From Lucifuga dentata (Eukaryota > Chordata > Actinopteri > Ophidiiformes > Bythitidae): a stretch of DNA of 64,000 nt. The position numbers and the translations under genes are program-made. The notes beneath the pieces were generated by a model. The model was not told the origin of the DNA, ran no database searches, and worked only from the letters and a program-made list of their open reading frames with translations. This document shows, piece after piece, positions 1-11,125 of this stretch (position 1 is the first letter of the stretch; every line of letters starts with the position of its first letter). The stretch covers positions 62,001-126,000 of the forward strand of contig VXCM01001545.1 in the NCBI GenBank assembly GCA_014773175.1, written 5' to 3'.

Positions 1-94
1 ATGTTAATTTCAATCTAATTACGGTGTTTACATCAATTAATTGCATTAATCTAAGTAGAATTTAAGTTTTAAGGTGGATGTAAACGTGACTTAC

Positions 95-958
95 ATCGAG
101 ATAGTTCTTCAGGGTTTCAGGAGTGGGTTCATTACTGGCAGGGAAGCCAAAGTTGTACTTGAGGGCGTGCTTGTCAGCCTGGAGCTCCTCTACTGTTCTC
201 CCAGAGTCCGACAACTCATGTCTGATGGAACGGAATTTCTTTAGGGGAATTCTGGATGGGAAGAAATGAAAAATAGTGAGACAATCTCTTTGGATTCAGC
301 TCAAAACAACTGGTGGATTTGCAAAAAGGATTTGACCTACTTTGCTGCATCCTTATCTTTCAGTCTGCATGTGTAAAATAAGACCTAACGCAGGTGTGTG
401 TGAGACCAAAACATCACACATTTGCCTTAACATGTCCTAATTATATGTATTTCTTATAGTCTTAGCATATACGCTTGTCATAAACAATGAAGTAACTGGA
501 TTCAAGGTCTTGAATTTTGGTTGACTCAAATTCTCAAGATTACTTCCAGTCACGAAAAGTTACTACACGCACAACAAGTCCTTCCTGTCAGGAAGTGTTT
601 AGCTCTTTCATGATTGAATGTTGCAAGATATAACCTTTGATTTCTCTGCTTTACAGAATGAGCGCTACAAACATGCCTTGCAGCCATTTTTCTGTCCTTC
701 AGCTCCATAAAATCATCAAACAAACATTTTATCTGAATCCAGTCATCTTACAAAATGGTGATAGTTGCATGTGTCTACCTTATTTCTTAATGTACACAAC
801 ACCATAAATGTGACCCCTGTCCTAGCAGATAGTTTAATCAATAAGATCTGATTAATATCTGAAATGCACCTATTTATAGTCCCGCATAGGATAGGCATGT
901 CTGACTTTTTCATTAAGATTGGCGTTTTAGTTTAGAGAACCAGCCAAAAATGCTGCAA

Positions 959-993
<35 letters not shown>

Positions 994-1714
994 AAAGACA
1001 AAAAATCCCATATTTGGATCCAGATCTGCCTCAAAATCTAATTATACTTGCTCCAGATCCCACATATTTCCAAAGTTTCATTGAAATCCATCTGTTAATT
1101 TTTGAAATGTCCTGCTGACAGACAGACACACAAACCTGTTTAATTGGAAAAAGTCCTCAACAAATTCATCAACAGTGAGAATAAAATTAGCTGCACTGGA
1201 GACAACTGAGCACACAGAGATAATTTCAACAGAAAACACACGGCTGAAGTTGGTTTCTCATTTGTCAATCATGAGGAAATACAAGGGCAAACATTTCTCA
1301 ACCGACTGTTTTCACACCACATAAAACTGTCAAGAACCTCTTGTTTCAGACTGAAACCTTTGTTTGTGAAAACAGAAAAAAAATAAGTTTTAGCCTGATT
1401 TAGCCTGTCTAGTCCACACAGCCTCATAACAGGTTATGTCAAAACCTGCTGTACTCGGACTAGTCAAACATGGATACACCGAGACCGAGACTATAACGTG
1501 CACATAATTTCACCGACGAACAGAATTTGTATACAGACTAGTTGCAGAAAATAACTGTTAGCTGAAAGGCTAAGCTAAGTTACGCGTATTAGTTCACTTT
1601 ATACGATTTACTGTTGCTAAAAAACTCACATTTACGTATTACATTTACTTACCGAACAAGCGCGTCATTGGTCAAAGCCAACGCTGCAAAAAGAAACAGA
1701 CATAAAATTCTCAT
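95..1714 (-). CDS. ctsd: Cathepsin D, N-terminal part (coding exons 1-2, gene continues past left edge)
   Basis: Lysosomal aspartic protease that degrades proteins at acid pH. Only the signal peptide and propeptide are in the window. Exon 1 is 1653-1714 and encodes a signal peptide (MRILCLFLFAALAL) followed by TNDALV; its donor reads CG|GTAAGT. Exon 2 is 95-251 (acceptor CATCCAG, donor CTCGAT|GTAAGT). It contains the propeptide signature IPLKKFRSIRHELSDSG and ends at TPETLKNYLD, just before the mature enzyme in the family. Exon phases agree: 62 + 157 nt give 73 whole codons, with an Arg codon split across the intron. The catalytic Asp exons are off the left edge. Intron 1 (252-1652) is about 1.4 kb and holds a dispersed repeat. 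The LVRIPL..KF.SIR and LKNY.D pattern is specific to cathepsin D among aspartic proteases, so confidence is high. Confidence 0.93.
252..1652. other. ctsd intron 1, with a dispersed repeat
   Basis: About 1.4 kb of intron between the two ctsd coding exons. Positions 790-1135 are a diverged copy of a dispersed repeat, also seen at about 26520-26790 and in shorter form at 41335-41470. Shared phrases are 'cataaatgtgaccc', 'ttcattaagattg', 'agatctgcctcaaaatct' and 'aaatccatct'. A poly-A run (964-991) interrupts this copy. Nothing coding is seen. Confidence 0.55.
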
Positions 1715-1860
1715 TTTAAACTTTGATATGTTAAAAACAATGAATACAACACAATGACTGAGCAGTTCGTTAGTGCAGGTCAATAAGAGAGTGTATCAGC
1801 TGACTGGACAGGGAGGCTCAGAGTCACGTGAGGCTAGCCAATGCTGATGCTGCATTCAGG
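1715..1860 (-). promoter_or_regulatory. ctsd proximal promoter with CLEAR-like E-box
   Basis: The first ~150 bp upstream of the ctsd start codon. GTCACGTGA at 1823-1831 matches 9 of 10 bases of the CLEAR motif (GTCACGTGAC) bound by TFEB/TFE3 at lysosomal genes, about 110 bp upstream of the ATG. A GCCAAT (CCAAT-box type) lies beside it near 1836. No TATA box is evident. The motif and distance are seen; TFEB control is inferred from known regulation of lysosomal genes. Confidence 0.6.
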
Positions 1861-2836
1861 TGCACCTCGTACGGATGTGACGCATCGGTCAAAAGTACAA
1901 AAGAAGTGGGTGCAATTTTTTTTGTTTTTTTCCTGGCTATCAAATCATTTACGAATGCAAGTAGCACATAAGTAGTTTATAATTCAAAGATAAAGTGAAA
2001 ATGACACAATGTGCATTGGGTATTATGTTTATCAACATAGTATAATTTCTTAGCATAGCTTCTATGTGAGGGTGTCCTTTGTAAGCAGTAAGCAGGCTTT
2101 GCAAATTCATCTCAATATACGTAACAAACCGGATTACTCTGTAGTTTTACTCTTAAAGGCCAACAAGGCATCATTAAAATTGAAATCCGAGTTTCTCTCA
2201 TTACGACTGCTTTTGATGGACACGCAACTCATAAATACGATTTTTTTTTTCCCAATGCAAGTAAAGGAATCGGACGTAATATCCGGTTATGAGTTCGGGC
2301 TTATTTTTTTCCTCGTTATTAATCTGGAATCAGTCTTAACTAATATATCTTCGACATGAGAATAATCGTTTTACGTTCATTTTCGATTTTATATTTTAAT
2401 AGAAATTTTTCATATTAATAAATATAGATTTTGTAAATTCTTTCCTTGTTGGTTGTCATTTCTTTCTCGTTAAAAAAAAATATATATAGTTGATAAAACT
2501 GATCATCAAAATATGATACTGTAAGGCAAACAAAATATAAGGCAGAGGTCAAGAATGTTATCACTAAGATGGAAAATAAGAATCACAAAATACAATTTAC
2601 TTTGTTTAACTGGTAAAATCTCACCCACAAGTTCAGTTTTTCATCTCTCCCACATTTTATTTGCATTTAAATACTAAACCGTGCCTAATATAACGTTAAA
2701 CCTGTAAGTATTAGATTCTGTAGTTCATCAAGCAGAGAAACAGTAGAAGAGCTCACTGGCCACCTTGTGGGAAAGTTGTTGTGGTTTTCAATTAGCCTTC
2801 ACAGTTTTTCCTAACTGATTCTGTATAGAACTTTAA

Positions 2837-2914
<78 letters not shown>

Positions 2915-3330
2915 GTTTTCGTATGACAATAGCAATATCTTAAAATCTTCTGTCAGTTTTGATATTTCCATCTGAAATTGAGAGGAAAAGTACAGGCAGT
3001 TTCTTAAATCTAATAATGAACATGTCCTACATAGACAAACATCTTCAACGGGTCCTTAATGACTGATAACAATGTGAGGCAATATCCTGGCAATATTATT
3101 ACCTTATGACATTTTGCAATAATCATTTGTGTTTGTAATGTATGTTCTTTTACTAATATATGTTGTTTTATTCTTATTTTGTGTGTGTATTATGTGTGTG
3201 CATATTCAGATTTGATTTTTTAGGCTTTTTATGTTTTTAACAGCACTTTCTGCTGTGTTTCTGCAGGAAAGGTGTAATACAAATAAAGTATATATGTATA
3301 TAAAACATATTATGTAATATATCCAAAAGA
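1861..3330. other. Intergenic region between ctsd and the nqo1 3' end
   Basis: AT-rich sequence with no supported gene. The 97-codon open frame at 2066-2359 has no recognisable domain or splice context. The only clear structure is a pure (AAT)n microsatellite at about 2838-2913. Confidence 0.5.
2838..2913. repeat. (AAT)n microsatellite
   Basis: About 25 uninterrupted AAT units, read directly in the sequence. Confidence 0.95.
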
Positions 3331-3500
3331 GGGGAGCACAATAGCTTGGCGGTTAGCACTGTTGCCTCACAGCAAGAAGGTCCCAGGTTTAAATCCAGCT
3401 AAGTCCTTTCTGTGTAGAGTTTGTATGTTTCTCCCCGTGTCTTCTCCCCACAACCCAGAATCGGAGAAGTGGGTATGGATGATGGGTAGATGGATATATC
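3331..3500 (+). repeat. tRNA-derived SINE fragment
   Basis: Starts ggggagcacaatagcttggc, followed by ggttagcactgttgcctcac. A pol III B-box-like GGTTTAAATCC follows, then 'tttctgtgtagagtttgtatgtt' and 'tctccccgtgtcttctcccc'. This head-body combination is a widespread fish tRNA-SINE. The tail decays into GGAT-rich sequence. It is a SINE head, not a functional tRNA gene. Confidence 0.75.
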
Positions 3501-3724
3501 AAAAAGGCAACAAGATATAACACTAATGATTATGTAGAAATAGAGGAGTACTAAAGGCGATTAACTCCATTTAAATGGCTAAAATGGTTTTAGGATATTT
3601 GTCCACTTATTACTTATTACATTATCCAAACAAAGATATTAATAAGAACCCTGAATAAACTGCAGCAAAAGTCAGTATCATCTAAATTATTTTATTTCAA
3701 TTTTATTTTATTTTTATATTTTAT

Positions 3725-3730
3725 TTTATT
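3725..3730 (-). promoter_or_regulatory. Candidate nqo1 polyadenylation signal
   Basis: AATAAA on the minus strand, about 105 nt beyond the nqo1 stop codon. Further overlapping AATAAA-like hexamers occur in the ATTTT-rich tract at 3685-3725, so the exact site used is unknown. Confidence 0.45.
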
Positions 3731-3834
3731 TCAATTAAAGTAAACATAAGAAAGCATACATGCAACATATATGGCATTATGTGAGGGTGTGCAGTGATTT
3801 TCTAACATATATGCATGGCATTAAAGTTACACTT

Positions 3835-6800
3835 TTAGATCCTGCATTCTGCTTCAGTGTTATTTTCCTCTGGAGGCTGCGCTCTCGTCTGATTGTCAGG
3901 CGGCAGCGGTCTTCCTAAATGGTGTCCCGTGGTGATTCCATAGGAGCGTGACTTGTACTCCTCCTTCACATTGGGCCGAAGCAAGAACCCCCCTTGAAAG
4001 CTGAGGTCAAAAAGCTCACAGGGGGCAAAGGTCAAAGGCTTTTCAACCAACAGTCCTTTCAGTCGGGCTCTCCATCCTTCTAGCATTGTGGTACGCACAA
4101 TGTGGGGACAGAAAGCCGGACTCCAGAAAATCTGAGGGGCAAGGACCTGAAATCCACAGAAGTGGAGAGTGCCATTCTAGGGAAAAAGAAACAAAGAAAT
4201 CAGAGAAAGGGAATCTAACCACAGACATAAGCACCAAATAAAAGCTTTGTCTCAACTCTGATGCATTATCTTCTTCTAATAAAGTAGCGCAGAAACATTT
4301 TTGCCCTTCGTAAAGCCATATTTGCACATTTTCTTTTGACAATAACCTCATTATTCTTCGATAAATAATTTAAAAAGTAATTTAAAGTTGTGCTATGGCC
4401 ATAAGCTACAAATATTTCAATTTTTTTTCTGAGCTATCACATTTTTTCCATCAGGCTGGTGTGGCAGATGCATTTTCAGGAGACATGTTATCCAAATGTT
4501 CATATTTTCATCCAGGAGTCTATTTTGAAAAATTTCCAATGCTTTAATGTGTAAAAAACACACTTCTGCTCTCCCTTGCTGTAGCTCTGCTGTGCACACA
4601 CTGGGTGAAAATAGACAGTTTTTCTCTTTAATCGACNCCCCCCCCCCCGCGCGCAAAAAAATAAAAAAAATAAAAAATCTGAGCATTTGCAACATTTTTG
4701 CTGTCTCAGCTATTATTTTAATGCCACCTTTGTCAATAAAAGTATACATTTTTATCAGAAACATGAACATTTCTGGATGATTCCAAACTTTTGATTCGAA
4801 CACTAACGTATTTAATTAGATGAAGTGAGAAAAAGGAGCCCTGCTACCTCTAATGTGGACTGTTTGCAGACAGCAACAGGAAGAATGAAAAGAAAAGAAA
4901 ACATGGACCCAAACACTAATTTAAAGTGGGATTCTCCTTAAATCGACAGTTCATATGACTTCACAGGTTTGACATCAACAGAGGTCGTCTGACTCACCTG
5001 GAGAGGCCACAGTGTGACGTTGATGTCTCCATTAATACCATCAGGGCGGAACATAGTCTGTGTTGCCCCAGTAGTGAAGGACAGCATTGCTTTTTTATCC
5101 TTCAAAGGATAAAAAAAATAGCAATTTTATTATAACAGGAACCAAAAAAAAAAAAAAAAAACCTTTCGTCTCATTTAAAGAGTTGCTATATGAAAAGACT
5201 CAAATTAAACGTTTCTGTGGTGTGTTCAGTGACCCATTTCAGTGTTTATTGGATTGTAAATGGAGCAGTTATGAGGTAAAGCAAAGTTCAGATGTGGATT
5301 GTGACAATAAATTTGTATTTTACTATCACACCATTGTTTTGAGAAATTTGTGTTGGTCTACAATTAAAGGTGTAGCAATTCATCATGAAATCACAATGAA
5401 GAATTGAATAGTTGTAATTCAAGTGATTCATAGTTTCCTTCATACATTCCTTCATTCAAACAAATGAGCAGATTTTAACTGAAATATGTTGGCATCATTG
5501 ATATACTGATCACTTTTTAAAAATATTATCATTATTATCACATTCCATCTTTTGTGCTAGTTCAGACATGTCCACCCGAGACAAACCTTAAATATCCCAT
5601 TATTGTACATCTTCTCCAGGGAGAAAGCAAAGCCTTGTGCCAGCACTCTGTCTATCCAGCCCTTCATGATGGCAGGAACACTGAACCAGTATAAAGGAAA
5701 CTGTAGAAATAACGCAGAGTGTTAATGCTGTCACCCTATAGCTGCTCAACTCCAAATGCAAATGAATTTTTCTGACCAAAAAAAAGGTGCTGCATTTGAC
5801 TTTGATTGCTGCAGTGCATGCAGACTGACTCATCACACTTATTTGAAATTTTTACAATAGCAGCAAAAGAATGCCAATTCAATCTTTTTTTTTTTTTTCT
5901 TTTCAAAATCCAGGGAAGTCATCTTAAGCATCACACATACTAAATTATTAGACTAGGATTGTGGTTTGGATTTCTCCTAATAGGTTATTTAGTCTAGATT
6001 TTTAGCCAGAGTTGACTAGAAGTGTCTGAAAAGTGGATAGGATGTTTGGCACATTAACATCAAATGGCTTTGCTCATTTCAAAAATCAGATCAATCTTAA
6101 TAATTCAACAATCAAAATTAATTTTGTCTGTTTTTGAGACCTGAAAGTTTGTTTTCAACAGGAATTTTCCAGAAACGAGTATCAGAACCTTAAAATAATT
6201 GACATCTCCATCTTCATATCAGCTGAATTCCCCATATCAAATAAATGGATGATTATTGAGCCTGTTGCTTGTGGTGAATAAACAATAATTCCAGACAGGA
6301 CAAACAGGAGACGTCAGCAACCTCTGACCTGGAAGATGATGAGGTTAGCCTCCTTGACTTTACGCTGCTCGGCTACAATGTCTTCAGTGAGACGACCTTC
6401 CATCCATGCGTGCATGGTCTCGTCTCCATACTGGAAGAGCTCTGGGTTCTTCAACTCATCTGAGAAGAACACACTCTGTCAGAATTATAGTACATTAGAT
6501 AATATTCAAGCTCAAGTACGTAGGATTATGTACTGGACCAAATTAAAATACATATTTCAATACCTTTTCTGGTACCTCCAAACCTCATGCAACTTCACTG
6601 TAATATACAAATATCATACAAAAGCCAGAAGATCTAGAGTAGTGAGGTTGTGATATGAGTTTTAAGCAGTACGATTATAATCTGAGACACAATCACGGTT
6701 TCATGACTTTATGATTATTTACTATGTAGCGTAATGGAGGAAAGAAAAACAAATGTAAGCATTTTAGAATCAGATTTGATTGATCAGTGTTGCAGAAATC

Positions 6801-7049
6801 AAATAGTTGGTCTTGCAAATAAAACTTGCATGATAAATATAGACTTTAAATGACAAAATATGGTAATATACTTTAGAAAAAGTTTAAAGAAAACCAAAAC
6901 ATACCAAGAAAAACCATGAGAATGGTAGTTCTGCCGATTGGTTAGAAATGTATGGAGGCAGAGCAACAAAATCAAACAGGAAAAAGTTTTACTGTACTGG
7001 AACAGCAACAGAATTTGGATATGTTCCCAGTCATCATTTGGTCCATGTA

Positions 7050-7095
<46 letters not shown>

Positions 7096-9446
7096 TCTGA
7101 CACCAGCTTATAAAGGTGGTCAGCCAATCAGACCAGGTGAACTTTTGTCACAAAAAAGAGGTCAATAAACACACACACACACATAATCAGACAAAGTGAG
7201 AGACAAAGACAGAGAGGTGTGTGTGTGTGTGTGTGTGGGGGGGGTCACCTGTGATGTCGTCCTGGGTGGCGCTTGCTTTAAAGTTCATGGCGTACAGGTC
7301 CGACACGACGACCCTGCAGCCCTGCTGCAGCAGCTCCTGCACCGTCACATCACGCACTGCTGCATTGAAGGAACCCAAGCTCTGATGGGCGTACACGATC
7401 AGAACCGTCTCCTGAGCTTTAGCACGCACACACATACAAACACACAGAGAGACAGAGAGAGAGGGAGAGACAAGTTGACATGACATTGATTCTGGAGGTA
7501 TCGTTTTATTTCTTGCTGTGGATTTCAGGTCACTTCCTATAAAAAAAATTGTGGTTCTCAAACCAGTTCCATTCGGTATCCATGGAACCAAGTTGCTATA
7601 TAGTGAACTAGCATTTCCACCAGTTTGTAGTGAACTATTGCATCACCATTGGAAGTATCAGTGAAAGGTTTTATTTTTAATTTATTTATTTTTTGTAACA
7701 GCAGAAATGAAAACAAGCAAAATGACAGATCACAGTTTACCTGCAAGCATTTATCATCTTATTAAAAGTACCTCAGAGTTACATGAGCCAAATATACGCA
7801 CACTTAAACATCTTCTTTGTTTTTCACTTTCGAGGAGGTGGAATGAAACACGCCAGCTTAAGGTGTGTCATGTTTTCCACTTCCCACTTCAGGTCCTGCT
7901 AGTCTTCCACCAGCACCCTGTAGGTCAACAGTACCGATGGCGGTCGTTGTTAACCCGGGCCTCGACCGATCCGGTATGGAAGTCATAGGAATGATTCGCA
8001 TCTTTGCTTTGGCATAGGTTTTACGTCGGATGCCCTTCCTGACACAACCCTCTGCATTTATTCAGGCTTGGGACTGGCACAAGGAGGACACTGGCTTGTG
8101 CCCCCTTGAGGCTGCATTCAGGTCCTGCTAGTCTCTGTTTCTGAATAGGAACCAACTTTTTCGGGGGTCCAATCCAATTTATTTACCATTTTGTTTACCG
8201 TACTGTATTGTTATTTTGCAATATATTTTAAGATGCAATGTGTTAGATTCTATTTTACATGGTCATATGTGCACCTGAATTTTACAGTGTTAACTGTTTT
8301 CACACCACCGTACTTTGTTTTATCCTGCTTATTGTTGTAATCAATACACAGAGCATTGAAAGTCAACAGCCTTCACCTTTGAAGACAGAGTTTGAAGACT
8401 TTGTGTTTACTCATTCTACAAAGCTTCTCTCTGATATCTCACTTTACATACTGATCGTCGGCTGTGGAAAATATGGCACGCTAAAAACAAGATGCTACAC
8501 TTGATGCAGATCTGAATATCAAATATGTGTCTTTCAAAGAGCTGAAAAATGACACAAACAGGGCGGATTATTAACATCGAACTGCTTTTTTTCTTCCAAC
8601 ACATCAAGCTGGCTGCTGTCTTGACAATGCAATCATCTTGAATATTTTTCTCCACATGGCAGGAGGAAATATGATCTGAATGTTCCTCCGGGTGAAAGAA
8701 GCAAACAAAGGAGCGAGTGAAGACTCCAAAGCAGCACCTGAAACAGAACAGGCTCATTTTACATGATGAAGCTCTGGCTGCTTTTGTAGTCACACCATAA
8801 TTTGTGTTTTATCTAATGAATGAAAATATGTAGATACTTATAAAGATACTTATACAGAAATTGATACAGTATTAGTGTATTGGTAACACATTTTGTAAAC
8901 CCTCTGAAGTCAAAGCTAATTGAGAAAATAAATTATTCTACCACATTATGCTGACGATTTGGATTTTGGCATTTGTCACATTTAGAGTCTTAAAATTTCT
9001 TTTAGCTTCTCACTTCCCTAAAATATTTGTGCAATCACACACATTTTCAAGTAAATGCTGAGGGCATAACATGTTATAATGTTGATTTTAAAAAAAGCCT
9101 TTAAATATCACACATTTAAACATTTCAGAAGTGTATTAAATAGGAACAACGAACAAGCAGAACATACCGGTTGGCTCATGAATGAATTAGAGTTCAGAAG
9201 GTAACACAAGTTAAAGAATGACAAAAAAAAAAAAAAAANAAAAAAAAAAAAAAAGAAACTAAATCTATTTAAAGTTGTAAAATCTAAGATTTTGCAAAAC
9301 AGATTATCTATGATTTAAATACACTTTTTAACGGTATTAACTTACATTGTCATAACAATGGACCAAAGTCAAAAATACTTCCAAGCTTGCAGCCAGCTGC
9401 TCATCTTGAAATACTCAGAGAAACACTAAAGAGACTTACCCATCAT
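3835..9446 (-). CDS. nqo1: NAD(P)H dehydrogenase, quinone 1 (six exons, complete)
   Basis: Cytosolic FAD flavoenzyme that reduces quinones by two electrons, a classic Nrf2 target. Coding exons in transcript order: 9440-9446, 7249-7416, 6329-6459, 5587-5700, 4998-5099, 3835-4176. All junctions are GT-AG and phases agree, giving 287 aa (human NQO1 is 274). The N-terminus reads [14 protein letters not shown], the flavodoxin-like first strand and loop. [16 protein letters not shown] follows at about 41-56, then [19 protein letters not shown] (103-121), [19 protein letters not shown] and the C-terminal [11 protein letters not shown]. The lid pair that is Tyr/His in mammalian NQO1 is Phe157/Asn163 here; Asn at the second site is the NQO2 state. 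The final ~17 residues extend past the usual end. Exon 1 is tiny, and its start was chosen because only acceptor AAAG|CTCAGGAG restores frame from ATGATGG. Confidence 0.93.
4400..4800. mobile_element. Tc1-like / repeat remnant in nqo1 intron 5
   Basis: The block ends with 'tggatgattccaaacttttga', the style of a Tc1/mariner inverted-repeat end. It also contains 'ctgctctcccttgctgtagctctgctgtgcacacactgggtga', which recurs in diverged form at about 31745-31790. A single N plus a C-run at 4637 marks an unresolved assembly join. No transposase is readable. Confidence 0.4.
7051..7091. repeat. (GA)n microsatellite in nqo1 intron 2
   Basis: About 20 uninterrupted GA units followed by 'gatggtctgac'. 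Arg/Glu open frames over it are repeat artefacts. Confidence 0.9.
7216..7242. repeat. (GT)n-(G)n tract abutting the nqo1 exon 2 splice donor
   Basis: On the coding strand the exon 2 donor GTGACC (7243-7248) is followed at once by a C-run and (CA)n. CA-rich sequence directly after a 5' splice site is a known binding context for hnRNP L. Confidence 0.85.
7930..8130. repeat. Dispersed teleost-type repeat fragment in nqo1 intron 1
   Basis: Contains 'cgatccggtatggaagtcat', 'catctttgctttggcatagg' and 'ttacgtcggatgcccttcct', then 'acacaaccctctgcattta' and 'ggcttgggactggcac'. I recognise this block as a widespread fish repeat. It is non-coding and its class cannot be decided here. Confidence 0.55.
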
Positions 9447-9700
9447 GTGTGTGTGTGTGTGTGCTGGATCAGTCTGTGCCTCAGACCAGGTCCCTACAGC
9501 TCTTATAGACTGTGTGCCATTCTTTGCATGAGAAACATGTTCAGATCTGAAAACAGATGAAGCAAAGTTACAACCACAGACTGGAGGGGGAAAAAAAATG
9601 TGTGAAGTCAAAGTGCAGGACCGGTTTGGTCAGTGTGAGCGTGAGTCAGGCTGTGGACTCGAAGGAATCAGATCTGCTTCATCTGGCCCGGAAAAGAATG
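9447..9700 (-). promoter_or_regulatory. nqo1 5' UTR / proximal promoter with AP-1/ARE-like site
   Basis: The start codon is preceded on the coding strand by a (CA)n tract at 9447-9463. TGAGTCA at 9642-9648 is an AP-1/MARE core about 200 bp upstream of the ATG. On the coding strand it reads TGACTCACGC, one base off the TGACnnnGC antioxidant-response core. No perfect ARE was found between 9447 and 9990. Control by Nrf2 is inferred from the gene's identity. Confidence 0.4.
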
Positions 9701-9990
9701 TTTGGGTCACTTTCGAGGGATTATCCCAGGGTCATGTGGCTTAATAAATGCCTTAATCCCACTTCATTTCATTTCGTATAGCGGAAAGTGAAAGAAGGCG
9801 TCAGGTTATGGCATTTTGAGTTTAATGCCGTCTTTCGTCCAGACAAGCTTATGAGATAATTCTCTGGGGTCAAAGAGGAGCAGCCATGACTGACTGGTTT
9901 ATTTTGTGTGCATGATTAATTGTTGTGGTTCAGTAGAGTTGGATATCATTAAAATATTCAGTGCCACTATCAGTACTTTAATATTTTACT

Positions 9991-10829
9991 TTAAAGGACC
10001 ATACCGGTGATCATGCATGTTTGAGCCTAATATATTCAATTTTCATACATGTTATNAGGACCATACCGGTGATCATGCATGTTTGAGCCTAATATATTCA
10101 ATTTTCATACATGTTATGTTACATAATCATTTCCTAAAGGATAAAACCATATTTCAGCTTTCCTGATATTTTGCAAAATCTCCTAATCTTTCAAAATCAA
10201 ATNGATAAAACCATATTTCAGCTTTCCTGATATTTTGCAAAATCTCCTAATCTTTCAAAATCAAATATTGAAGTGTTACACCCACCTTAAAAATCGATGT
10301 TTCTTCTGCTAATAGTTACACACAGCCCTTATGACGTCACAGTCGTTTAAATTTTTCAGTAAACGCAGGTCTTCTTTTGGGACTATATTCCCCAGTGGAG
10401 ACATACAGNGTCGTTTAAATTTTTCAGTAAACGCAGGTCTTCTTTTGGGACTATATTCCCCAGTGGAGACATACAGTATATTCACTCTGCACTTTTTATT
10501 CCACTTAAACACTAAAATTACATAACTTCTAAGAAAAAAAAAAAAAAAAAANAAAAAAAAAAAAAAAAAGAAAAAAAAACTTGAATACACGTCTTGTTTG
10601 CATTGGATGATGGATTACCTATCCTAAGAATGTCTCAAGTATCAACAAGTTGATTTTAATAGCATACCAGAATAAACTGAGACCAATGGCAGTCTGGAAG
10701 GTAAGAAAAACATTTTTAATTCATCGTTGCAGTTGTATGCTTTGGGAAATGATTGTCAGTAATGTTAACATGTATGAAAACTGAATATATTAGGCTCAAT
10801 CATGCACAATCGCCGGTATGGTCCTTTAA
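9991..10829. mobile_element. TTAA-flanked inverted-repeat element, copy A
   Basis: Begins TTAA+AGGACCATACCGG and ends with the complement GGTATGGTCCT+TTAA. The ends pair over about 60 bp ('gtttgagcctaatatattca' against 'tgaatatattaggctcaatc'). There is no transposase, so this is a non-autonomous element. TTAA duplications are typical of piggyBac- and Kolobok-type transposition. Three 61-67 bp duplicates around single Ns (10056, 10203, 10410) inflate the length; the true size is about 650 bp. An A-run with an N at 10552 is also inside. Confidence 0.8.
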
Positions 10830-11094
10830 GATCCATTAAACTTCCACCATCTAAAGTCACCTCTACTACTACTATTCTCCCCCCACCGCCCAAAAAAGAA
10901 AGATTGTTTGTCAGATTCATCCAGAACCAAAAATAGCGCACAGCTTTCTTGCAAATCACAGAGATCCAATAACAGACTCCAATTAAAATTGGAAATTAAA
11001 ACTAACATGCATCAGAGTCTGTGGGGCCTAATTTCTGCTTCAAGTGTTCAAGTGTACAGATTCTCTACTTTTTTCTGGAAAAATGCTTGATTCC

Positions 11095-11125
<31 letters not shown>

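Noticed and set aside
10056..10410. Tandem duplications inside TTAA element copy A
   Set aside because: Each duplicate is exact and separated by a single N, the signature of unmerged contig ends.
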